From assembly GCA_963815965.1 (NCBI GenBank), contig CAWFIT010000001.1, forward strand, positions 248,001 to 312,000: 64,000 bases of DNA. The letters are read 5' to 3'. The stretch comes from DASVFB01 sp963815965 (GTDB taxonomy: Bacteria > Actinomycetota > Thermoleophilia > Gaiellales > Gaiellaceae). The notes below the pieces were generated by a model, which saw nothing but the letters and a program-made list of their open reading frames with translations, had not been told where the DNA came from and did not search any database. Positions within the stretch are counted from its first letter, which is position 1. Each line of letters opens with the position of its first letter. Shown here piece after piece: positions 1 to 7,192 of this stretch. The position numbers and the translations under genes are program-made.

Positions 1-1
1 C

Positions 2-1435
2 CCCGCGCAAGTTCTCGCCAACGCGCTCAACCGTGCACAGCGTTTCGATGAGGCCATGGACGTCCTCGACCGCGCTGCGGCCGCCCTCGACCCGGCCGAC
101 GGCGAGCTCGCGCTCCAGCTCGAGGCAGCGGCCGTGATCGTCGGGATGAACACGCTCGTCGTCTCACCGTCGCTCGCCGTTCGTGGGAAGGCGTTACGCG
201 ATCGGGCAAGGGAAGATCCAGCCGCTCCGGTCGACGTCCTCGCGACAGCCGCATACACCTCCGTTCTGGAGAACGAGCCGGCCGACGCGGGCGCCGAGCT
301 CGCCCTCCTCGCTGCCGCGCGCATGAACGCCGGCGCGCGCGACGGGCTGACGTCGTCGGCGGGCCTCGTCGCGCGGATCAGCATGGCCCTGTTGTTGGCG
401 GAGCGGTACGGCGAGCTCGTGCCGCTCCTCGACACCGCCATCGCACAGGCCCGCGCGACAGGCGACAGCGCCCTGCTCGCGGTCGCTCTGGCGAACCGCA
501 GCGCGATCGCGCTGCGCCTCGGCGACCTGAGAGCCGCCGAGGTAGACACCCGCACCGCGCTGGCTGCCACCGAGCTTCCCGCGCCGCCGCTCTACCGCGT
601 GATGAACGGTGCAGAGCTCGTGGTCACGCTCGTCGAGCGTGGCGAACTCGTCGAGGCGGAGACGGAGCTCGCGCCGCTCGAGCCCGAGGCCGAAGTCACC
701 GCGACCCTGCGCTTCGCGCGCGGGCGGCTGCGAGTCGAGCTGGGGCGAATCGGCGAGGGCCTCGGCGATCTGCTCGGCGCCGGCGAGCTGGCAATGCGCG
801 CCGGAGTCACGTGTCCGAGCTTCCTGCCCTGGCGCTCGGAGGCCGCTCTCGCGCACCTGGCGCTGGGCGAGCGAGAGCCTGCACATCAGCTCGCGCAGGA
901 GGAGCTCGAGCTCGCGCGATCCTTCGGCGCGCCGCGCACGCTGGGCTTGGCGGAACGTGCGGCCGGCATCGTCGCAGGAGGCGACCGGGGAGCATCGCTG
1001 CTCCGCTCGGCGATCGACTCGCTCGACCGCGGCGGGGCAAGGCTGGACCGCGCGCGTGCGCTCGCCGATCTCGGCGCGCTCCTCCGAAGACGAAACCGGC
1101 GGACGGAGGCGCGGGAGCTCCTCCGCGAGGCGCTCGACATCGCGCATCGCTCCGGGGCACGCGGTCTTGCAGCGCGAGCCGAGACCGAGCTTCGCGCAAC
1201 CGGCGCGCGCCCGCGCCGTCAGATTCTTTCCGGAGTCGACGCGCTGACCGCCAGTGAGTTCAGGATCGCCGAGTTCGCGGGTCAAGGCCTCACCAATCGG
1301 GAGATCGCGCAGATGCTTTTCGTCACGCCACGAACGGTCGAGGGTCACCTGACGAGCGTCTTTCGGAAGCTGCAAGTCGACTCGCGGGCGGAACTGGCGC
1401 CCGTCCTCGGTCAGCACGCGGCCGTCCCTGCGTAG
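2..1435 (+). CDS. LuxR-family transcriptional regulator, 3' part (truncated by window edge)
   Basis: The reading frame is open from base 2, so the gene starts before the window; the ATG at 56 is internal. The visible ~477 residues are a helical, TPR-like repeat region followed by a C-terminal LuxR/GerE helix-turn-helix at about the last 65 residues (LTASEFRIAEFAGQGLTNRE and the following TVEGHLTSVFRKL core). This matches large ATP-dependent LuxR (LAL/MalT-like) regulators, whose N-terminal AAA domain would lie upstream and is not seen. It should bind DNA as a signal-responsive activator, but the target is unknown. It ends just before a strong hairpin and converges with the beta-propeller gene. 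Confidence 0.9.
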   Translation, partial: PAQVLANALNRAQRFDEAMDVLDRAAAALDPADGELALQLEAAAVIVGMNTLVVSPSLAVRGKALRDRAREDPAAPVDVLATAAYTSVLENEPADAGAELALLAAARMNAGARDGLTSSAGLVARISMALLLAERYGELVPLLDTAIAQARATGDSALLAVALANRSAIALRLGDLRAAEVDTRTALAATELPAPPLYRVMNGAELVVTLVERGELVEAETELAPLEPEAEVTATLRFARGRLRVELGRIGEGLGDLLGAGELAMRAGVTCPSFLPWRSEAALAHLALGEREPAHQLAQEELELARSFGAPRTLGLAERAAGIVAGGDRGASLLRSAIDSLDRGGARLDRARALADLGALLRRRNRRTEARELLREALDIAHRSGARGLAARAETELRATGARPRRQILSGVDALTASEFRIAEFAGQGLTNREIAQMLFVTPRTVEGHLTSVFRKLQVDSRAELAPVLGQHAAVPA

Positions 1436-1470
1436 CGACGATCACGCACCGCGACGTGTCGCGGCGCCTC

Positions 1471-1507
1471 GCGCCGGGGTGGCAGCCACTGGCTGCCGCC
1501 CCGGCGC
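1471..1507. terminator. Strong bidirectional hairpin terminator
   Basis: A 17-base arm at 1471-1487 pairs with 1491-1507 (one G-U pair) around a three-base ACT loop, followed by ATTTCCT. It sits between the convergent LuxR gene and beta-propeller gene and probably terminates both. Confidence 0.85.
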
Positions 1508-1516
1508 ATTTCCTAG

Positions 1517-2353
1517 CTAGCAGTTGCCACCGCCGATTGGATGGCGCTGTTCGCATGTCAGGCCCTTGAACTCGGCCGTGTGCGGCACCTTCTGAACCCA
1601 CCCGTCGTAGACGATGGGGATCGGCAGGACGCCCTGGCCGCCCATTCCGGCGTTGCCGGTCACGACGTCGTCCGACTTGGTGCCCTGTCCCGAGGTGAGG
1701 AGCACCCGTCCGACAACCGCAGCGTCTGCCGCGCTGCCGTCGTTGTTGGGGTCCGGATCGATGACGAGCAGCTCGTTCGAGAACTTGCTCGAGACGTAGG
1801 CGTAATACCCGCCGCCTGCCTTCGCACCGAAGTTGATGCCGTGGCAGCCGGCATCGCAGGCGATGCTCTTGACGAGCGTGTCGGTCGCCGTGTCGACGAT
1901 CGTCACGGTCGCCGTCAACGTGTTCGCCGTGTAGACCCATTTGCCGTCCGGGCTCACAGGCGTCTGAATCGGCAGTGCGCCGACCGGTCCGCTGATATCA
2001 CCGGTGATGGGGTCGTAGTTGGCGAGCAGGTTGATGTTCTTGATCAGCTTGGGATGCGGGGTCGTCAGGTCGATCACGCTCAGCGTGCTCGACTCGTAAT
2101 TGGAGACGTAGTACTTGCTCGAGTCCGGCATCATCCCGCTCGCGATCGGCAACACGCCGGTGGCGACCTTGGGCTCGATCGTGCCCGGCACGACGTGGAC
2201 GACAGTGGAGTCGTTCGTGTTCGAGTTCGGCGTCACCATCGTGTGGCCGTCGTGCGACATCCAGTGCGCGTGCGGCTGTCCCGGGTCGCCGGAGTCCGCA
2301 CCTCGATCTTGCGATCGACATGCCCCGTGCGCGCGTGAATCTGAAGCGGTCAT
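1517..2353 (-). CDS. YVTN-type beta-propeller protein, 5' end probably lost or shifted
   Basis: The protein (278 residues) carries YVTN/YncE-like beta-propeller blades: YYVSNYESSTLSVIDL near residue 85 and VYTANTLTATVTIVDT near residue 145. From about residue 27 it looks like real family sequence (GQPHAHWMSHDGHTMVTPN). The first ~25 residues do not, and no signal peptide is present although such proteins are usually secreted. The ATG at 2353 has a good AGGGGG site. A propeller-like stretch (GHVDRKIEVRTP) lies in another frame over about 2290-2330, so the gene has probably lost its 5' end or shifted frame. Function beyond a propeller scaffold is unknown. It is divergent from the methyltransferase. 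Confidence 0.65.
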   Translation of the reverse strand: MTASDSRAHGACRSQDRGADSGDPGQPHAHWMSHDGHTMVTPNSNTNDSTVVHVVPGTIEPKVATGVLPIASGMMPDSSKYYVSNYESSTLSVIDLTTPHPKLIKNINLLANYDPITGDISGPVGALPIQTPVSPDGKWVYTANTLTATVTIVDTATDTLVKSIACDAGCHGINFGAKAGGGYYAYVSSKFSNELLVIDPDPNNDGSAADAAVVGRVLLTSGQGTKSDDVVTGNAGMGGQGVLPIPIVYDGWVQKVPHTAEFKGLTCEQRHPIGGGNC

Positions 2354-2580
2354 GGTTCCCCCTCGTTTGTTCGTAGGTCGAATCAGACCGGGCCAGCCTG
2401 ATCTCCGACCAGGCGTTAGAGAAGCGGTCGGAACGGTCGCGCCGCCGGCAAGCGTGATCGTCTTGCCAGATCGAGGCCTCGAACCGGCGTTCCGGCCCGC
2501 CTCGAACAAGGCGCGCGGATCGCCGAGCTTGTGGGATCGTGAGCCAGAACCGCCGGCCGAGGCGACAGAAGGAGGAGGCC

Positions 2581-2625
2581 ATGAGTTCGGACTCACCGCC
2601 GCTCGAGCGAAAGGTCGCGCGATGA
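2581..2625 (+). CDS. 14-residue leader ORF translationally coupled to the methyltransferase
   Basis: An ATG at 2581 directly follows AAGGAGGAGGCC, the best ribosome site in the neighbourhood, and encodes MSSDSPPLERKVAR. Its TGA (2623-2625) overlaps the methyltransferase ATG (2622-2624) as ATGA. This is the geometry of a coupling leader peptide. The next gene has only a weak site of its own (AAAGG), so ribosomes may reach it by re-initiation. No homology was recognised; translation is inferred. Confidence 0.5.
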   Translation: MSSDSPPLERKVAR

Positions 2626-3281
2626 CGCAAGGAGCCGAGAGCCATCCCAGCGTGACGGTCTATACCCCTGTCCGACTCGCTCTCTACGACCTCTTCATCC
2701 TCGGCTTGTCATGCCGGTTCGTCTGGCGCTGCCCGAAGCGGCACTTCCTTGCGCTCTACGATCGCTACGCGAGCGCCCGCCATCTCGACGTCGGCGTGGG
2801 CACCGGCTACTTCCTCGACCGCTGCAGCTTTCCGGCCGAGCGGCCGCAACTCACGCTCCTCGATCTCAGCGAGGCGTGCCTCAACAAGGCGTCGAGACGC
2901 CTGGCGCGCTACTCCCCCAAGGTCGTCAGGGCGAACGTCCTCGAGCCGCTGGAACTCGGCTCGGCCCGCTTCCGCTCCGTCGGGCTGAACGGTCTTCTGC
3001 ACTGTCTTCCCGGCACGCTCGAGACGAAGGCGACGGTCTTCCAGCACCTGAAGCCGTTCGTCGACGAAAACGAAGGCGTCGTCTTCGGGAGCACGATTCT
3101 CGGTCGTGGAGTCAAGCATGGTCGGCTCGCACGCAAGGCGCTCCAGCTCTACAACAGTGAAGGCATCTTCACGAACCTCGAAGACGACCTCGCCGGCCTC
3201 GAGCGCGCACTCGCAGCCGAGTTCTCTGAGCACCATGTCGAGACTCGCGGCTCGTTCGCCCTGTTCGTCGCGAGGCGCTGA
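2622..3281 (+). CDS. Class I SAM-dependent methyltransferase
   Basis: This 219-residue cytoplasmic protein has the Rossmann SAM-binding glycine motif LDVGVGTGYFLDR near residue 50 and the acidic strand-2 region LTLLDLSEACL about 25 residues later. Start choice: ATG at 2622 matches the usual family start (a short Gln/Thr-rich segment before VTVYTPVRLALYDLF) and overlaps the stop of the leader ORF. An upstream in-frame extension lacks family-like sequence. The family methylates small molecules or lipids; the substrate cannot be told from the sequence. It is monocistronic after the leader. Confidence 0.85.
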   Translation: MTQGAESHPSVTVYTPVRLALYDLFILGLSCRFVWRCPKRHFLALYDRYASARHLDVGVGTGYFLDRCSFPAERPQLTLLDLSEACLNKASRRLARYSPKVVRANVLEPLELGSARFRSVGLNGLLHCLPGTLETKATVFQHLKPFVDENEGVVFGSTILGRGVKHGRLARKALQLYNSEGIFTNLEDDLAGLERALAAEFSEHHVETRGSFALFVARR

Positions 3282-3327
3282 ATCGCGCGCGCCTGCCGCC
3301 GCTCAGCGCGCACGGTGGGAAGGAGCC

Positions 3328-3549
3328 TTAACTCTCGGGCTCGACCCGATCAGGCTTGCGCGGCACGAACTCCTTGCAGCTCGACGAGCCACTGATGACG
3401 CCACGAACGAGACGGCACCCGCCGAGTGCGAGCGGCGGGAACATGAACTTGCAGTGGTCGCAGCGCACGTCTGGCGTCGGAGCAGGACCGTAGTGCGCGT
3501 CCTTCTTCGAAAGGCTCCAGATCCCGGGCAATCCGACCTCCTTCGACAC
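3328..3549 (-). CDS. Small four-cysteine protein, HiPIP-like
   Basis: Predicted 73 residues from a GTG at 3549 with GGAGTAGGAT upstream. Four cysteines are spaced C-x2-C-x11-C-x12-C in the second half (CDHCKFMFPP, GGCRLVRGVI, SSCKEFVPR). This resembles the cluster-binding pattern of high-potential iron-sulfur proteins, though the middle spacing is shorter than in classical HiPIPs. No signal peptide is evident. It would act as a one-electron carrier if it binds a [4Fe-4S] cluster; a zinc-binding role is the alternative. It lies about 130 bases downstream of the secreted COG4315-type gene on the same strand. Confidence 0.6.
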   Translation of the reverse strand: MSKEVGLPGIWSLSKKDAHYGPAPTPDVRCDHCKFMFPPLALGGCRLVRGVISGSSSCKEFVPRKPDRVEPES

Positions 3550-3681
3550 GATCCTACTCCGGATTCGTCTTCGGACACGACACTGCTGCGCCTGAGACAG
3601 CAGCGGGTTCGGAGATGAAGGCAGGGACGAGCGTGGCCGACGTCGTCCCCGCCTCTTCAGCCTTCGTTCCCTGGCGACTTG

Positions 3682-4236
3682 TCAGCCGCCGATCGCACCG
3701 CCGCCGTAGCCGCCGCCGCCGTAGCCGCCACCGCCGTAACCGCCTCCGCCGGGCGACATGACCTTCGTCCCTGCGGGCGAGACGGCGTACCAGTGGCCGC
3801 CGAACGCGTTGATGCCCTCGCCGTTCGTCTGGCCGGCCCGGGAGTCCTGCGCAAACCTGTAAAGCGGATGTCGGTTGTACGTGACCTGCATGCGCCCGTC
3901 GGAGCGCATCGTCCGTCCGAGCAGCGAGGCCTTTGCGCCCGCCCCCGCGACCGGCTTGCCGCTTGTGGTCAGCGGAGGCCAGTTGGTCGCGCAACTGCCC
4001 GAGCAGGAGCTCTTGTTGCGCTTGTCCCCCGTGAACATGTAGAGCGTCCTACCCCGCGCGTCGACGAGGATCGTTCCGAGGCTCGTCTTGTGTGTCTTGA
4101 CGATTGCAGCCGCGGAAGTGCTGTTGCCGGCGCCGAGAGCCGCGGCCGACAGCATCGCCGAAGCGATCAGCGCAGCGGCCGTGCCGAGTGCAGTGGTGCG
4201 GGCGAGCCGGTGCAGGCGCATGGTTTGTCTGGGCAT
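3682..4236 (-). CDS. Secreted COG4315/PF03640-type protein with Gly-Tyr repeat tail
   Basis: 184 residues. A signal peptide runs over about residues 1-36 (basic MPRQTMRLHRLART, then an Ala/Leu core ending ALGAG). Two copies of the 'secreted repeat of unknown function' follow: ILVDARGRTLYMFTGDK near residue 55 and VTYNRHPLYRFAQDS near residue 118, with a Cys pair (CSGSCATNWPP) between. The last ~22 residues are tandem GGGGY units encoded by a 15-base repeat. The ATG at 4236 is preceded by AAGGAGG at ideal spacing. Family members sit at the cell surface and their biochemical role is unknown. It may share expression with the divergently placed exporter region or the HiPIP-like gene, but this is not shown. 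Confidence 0.85.
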   Translation of the reverse strand: MPRQTMRLHRLARTTALGTAAALIASAMLSAAALGAGNSTSAAAIVKTHKTSLGTILVDARGRTLYMFTGDKRNKSSCSGSCATNWPPLTTSGKPVAGAGAKASLLGRTMRSDGRMQVTYNRHPLYRFAQDSRAGQTNGEGINAFGGHWYAVSPAGTKVMSPGGGGYGGGGYGGGGYGGGAIGG

Positions 4237-4376
4237 GTGAACCTCCTTCGGGAAAATGCTCGTGTGTAACTGGCTACGGCCTTCCGGCTCCAGGCGGATG
4301 TGGAGCTACGGTTAAGACGAGGCCAACCAGTTGCCACAGCATTCGCGCACCTGAACACCAAGTGCCTCTGTTGGTC

Positions 4377-5249
4377 TCATTCCGCCCGGCTGACGTCCAG
4401 GCGGCTGAGCTTCTCCGGGTTCGCGATGAGATCGATTTCGACGATCCTGCCGCTTTCGACCGTGAAGCCGACGACCGCGAGCAGCTGCGTGCCCGGAGCG
4501 ACGATCACACCGGCGTTGCCGTTGACGATTGCCGGGCGCGCGTGCGGAGCGAGGCGGGAGCCTCGCGCAAGGACTCTTCGGGCCACCTTCTCGGCGCCTA
4601 CGACGGGCAGACGATCGCCACGCGGGCCGGTGTCGACTCGGAAGACCACGTCTGGGTCGAGCACCTTCAGCAAAGCGTCGAAGTCTCCTTCGCGCGAGGC
4701 GGCCAGGAACGCGTCCACCACCCGGCGCTGCTCGCGGAGATCCGGATCGTTCCGCGGAGTGGCGCCCTGCACACGCCGGCGCGCGCGGCTGGCCAGCTGA
4801 CGGGCCGCAGTCGGCGAGCGGTCGAGAATCTCCCCGATCTCCTCGAATGGAACGGCGAACATGTCATGTAGGACGAACGCGAGCCGCTCGGGCGGGGTCA
4901 GGGTTTCCAGGACGACGAGAAGCGCGAGCCCGACCGCGTCTGCGAGCACTGCCTCATCTTCGGGACCGTCCGCGACGCTGACGATCGGTTCCGGCAGCCA
5001 CGTGCCGACGTAGTCTTCGCGGCGCGAGCGGCGGGAGCGCAGCATGTCGAGGCAGACACGCGCGACCACGGTCGTCAGCCAGCCGCCGAGATTCGCGACC
5101 GAGTCGGTGTCCGAGCGGCTCAGCCGTAGCCACGCTTCCTGGACGGCGTCCTCGGCCTCGCTCGTCGAGCCGAGCATTCGGTAGGCGACGGCTCGCAGGC
5201 GGGCGCGGTGGCGCTCGAACTGTTCGGTCTGGAAGTCGTTGGGCGTCAT
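4377..5249 (-). CDS. ECF41-type (SigJ-like) RNA polymerase sigma factor
   Basis: 290 residues. The sigma2 region is at about 12-80 (RLRAVAYRMLGSTSEAEDAV, then WLTTVVARVCLDMLRSRRS). The WLPEP linker typical of ECF41 follows near residue 88, then sigma4 (about 115-165, VPFEEIGEILDRSPTAARQL). A C-terminal SnoaL/NTF2-like domain ends with NPEKLSRL, the counterpart of the ECF41 NPDKL motif. In this family the C-terminal domain acts as a built-in regulator instead of a separate anti-sigma factor. ECF41 genes are often beside a carboxymuconolactone decarboxylase or oxidoreductase gene; none is adjacent here. It is divergent from the ABC exporter operon, with 77 bases between them. Confidence 0.9.
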   Translation of the reverse strand: MTPNDFQTEQFERHRARLRAVAYRMLGSTSEAEDAVQEAWLRLSRSDTDSVANLGGWLTTVVARVCLDMLRSRRSRREDYVGTWLPEPIVSVADGPEDEAVLADAVGLALLVVLETLTPPERLAFVLHDMFAVPFEEIGEILDRSPTAARQLASRARRRVQGATPRNDPDLREQRRVVDAFLAASREGDFDALLKVLDPDVVFRVDTGPRGDRLPVVGAEKVARRVLARGSRLAPHARPAIVNGNAGVIVAPGTQLLAVVGFTVESGRIVEIDLIANPEKLSRLDVSRAE

Positions 5250-5326
5250 GTCACGTCGTCGCGTTCGGATCCGTCATCTCCTTGACGAACGACCGACTTT
5301 CGATGTGACTGCCCGAAAGGAGCCCC

Positions 5327-6268
5327 ATGGAACTCGCAATCGAAGCAAACGGCCTGCGGAAGAGCTATCCGGGCGGCGTCGAGGCGGTGAAAGGGATTGA
5401 CTTCGAGGTCGCCGTTGGCGAGGTCTTCGGCTTGCTCGGCCCGAACGGCGCCGGCAAATCGACAACCGTCGGGATGCTCACGACCACCATCGCGCCAACG
5501 AGCGGCACCGCCAAGATCGCGAGCTTCGACGTCGCAACCGAGCCGCTCGCGACCCGCGCCGTCAGCAGCGTCGTCTTCCAGGAGCCCGCCCTCGACCGCT
5601 CGCTGACCGGCCGGCGGCACCTCGAGATCCATGCGCGCCTCTGGGGCGTGCGAACGGACGAGACAGGCGCGAGGATCGAGGAACTTTCCGAAACTCTCGG
5701 GCTCACCGAGCTCGTCGACCGCCCCGCCGGTGGCTATAGCGGCGGCGAGCGGCGCCGGCTGGAGATCGCACGCGCGCTCGTCTCACACCCGCGCGTGCTG
5801 TTTCTGGACGAGCCAACGGTCGGACTCGATCCGCGCATCCGCGCCGAGTTGCTGGACGTGATCGCCGGCCTGGGCAGCCGGAGCGAGCTGACGGTACTGC
5901 TGACGACGCACTACCTCGATGAGGCGGAGCGACTCTGCGACCGCATCGCGATCATCCAAGCCGGCCGGATCGTCGCCCTCGACACACCGCGGGCTCTGCT
6001 CTCCGTTCTCGGCGCCGAGCTCGTGGAGTTGCGCGTCGAGGGCAACGTCACCTCCGCACTTGCCTCGCTCCGCGAGCGAGGTGTCGCGGGCGAAGACGCG
6101 TTCGCCGTCGGCTCTCGCTTGACGGTGCCGCTGCACGACCGGAGTTCGCAGGAGGCGATTGCCGCCGTCCACGAGCTCGGGCTCGCCGGATCGATCAGCG
6201 CACGCAAGCCAACCCTCGATGACGTCTACCTGAGCCTGACCGGCGACTCGCTCGCCGCAGCCGCCTGA
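5327..6268 (+). CDS. ABC transporter ATP-binding protein, DrrA-like
   Basis: 313 residues with the full nucleotide-binding set: Walker A GPNGAGKS near residue 40, signature YSGGERRRLEIARAL near residue 138, Walker B VLFLDEPTVGLD near residue 158, and a downstream His switch (TTHYLDEAE). The C-terminal ~80 residues match the DrrA-type extension. ATG 5327 has AAAGGAGCCCC upstream. With the membrane partner 16 bases downstream it forms a two-gene ABC-2 exporter, a class that moves drugs, lipids or polyketides out of the cell. The substrate is not determinable. Confidence 0.92.
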   Translation: MELAIEANGLRKSYPGGVEAVKGIDFEVAVGEVFGLLGPNGAGKSTTVGMLTTTIAPTSGTAKIASFDVATEPLATRAVSSVVFQEPALDRSLTGRRHLEIHARLWGVRTDETGARIEELSETLGLTELVDRPAGGYSGGERRRLEIARALVSHPRVLFLDEPTVGLDPRIRAELLDVIAGLGSRSELTVLLTTHYLDEAERLCDRIAIIQAGRIVALDTPRALLSVLGAELVELRVEGNVTSALASLRERGVAGEDAFAVGSRLTVPLHDRSSQEAIAAVHELGLAGSISARKPTLDDVYLSLTGDSLAAAA

Positions 6269-6284
6269 AGCGAAAGGAGCACCA

Positions 6285-7124
6285 ATGTCCACCACGGTTG
6301 AGATCGCCATTCCTGCACCTCGCTCGACGCGGGTACGTCCGCTTGGCCCGCTTGCAACGCTGGCCGGGCGCCGCTTTCAGCTGACTGCGCGCACACCGCG
6401 CGAGCTCGTCGTGCCCCTGCTGACGCCGATCATGTTCGCGCTCGTAATCGCGCCGGCGCTGAAGACGGCTCTGCACACGGGCACGGGATACGAGTCCTTC
6501 GTCGCGATCGGCACCGTAGGTCTGCTGATCCCGCTGAACACGATGTTCTCTGGGCTGAGCGTGATCGTCGATCGCGTCAGCGGCGCCCAACGCGAGCTGC
6601 TGGCCGCCCCGATCCCACGCGGCATGCTGGTCGTCGGCAACCTCCTCGTCGCGCTCGCGATCACGGCCTTGCAGGTCGGCGTCCTGATCGCATTCGCGCT
6701 CGCGCGCGGCATCCAATTCGATGCGACGGCGACAGGGATCATCTGGTTCACGGGCGCGGCCGCACTCTTCACCGTCGGCATGTACGGAGTGGCGGAGATC
6801 CTCGCCAATCGCGTCCCGCGACAGGAGGAGTACATCGCGCGCGTCCCCGCAATCGCGATCTTGCCTTGGTTTCTGGCCGGCGCGCTCTTTCCGATCACGG
6901 CGCTGCCGAGCTTCCTGACCTGGGCGGCGAAGTTCCTGCCGCTCACGCACGCACTCGCGCTCATGCGCTACGGGCTGGACAACGACAGCACGGGCCTGCA
7001 CGCGATCTGGAAGATGAGCGACCCCACCGCAATGGCGGGACTCAGCATCGCCGTCGTCCTTGCTTTCGCGTTGCTCCTCACGGCGGCCTCCATCCGCGTC
7101 TTCTCTCGCTCCGCGGTGCGGTGA
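6285..7124 (+). CDS. ABC-2 type exporter permease, DrrB-like
   Basis: 279-residue membrane protein with about six hydrophobic segments, including LVVPLLTPIMFALVIAPAL near residue 40 and an ABC-2 core near residues 190-220 (AIAILPWFLAGALFPITALP). The start at 6285 has AAAGGAGCACCA. It is the membrane half of the exporter whose ATPase lies immediately upstream. Orientation and spacing indicate one transcript. Confidence 0.9.
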   Translation: MSTTVEIAIPAPRSTRVRPLGPLATLAGRRFQLTARTPRELVVPLLTPIMFALVIAPALKTALHTGTGYESFVAIGTVGLLIPLNTMFSGLSVIVDRVSGAQRELLAAPIPRGMLVVGNLLVALAITALQVGVLIAFALARGIQFDATATGIIWFTGAAALFTVGMYGVAEILANRVPRQEEYIARVPAIAILPWFLAGALFPITALPSFLTWAAKFLPLTHALALMRYGLDNDSTGLHAIWKMSDPTAMAGLSIAVVLAFALLLTAASIRVFSRSAVR

Positions 7125-7192
7125 GCTGTTCTCACCACGTTTTGGCGCGGTCTTGCCGGGCTAAAACCAGACACCGCGACTAGGGGAGTGCC

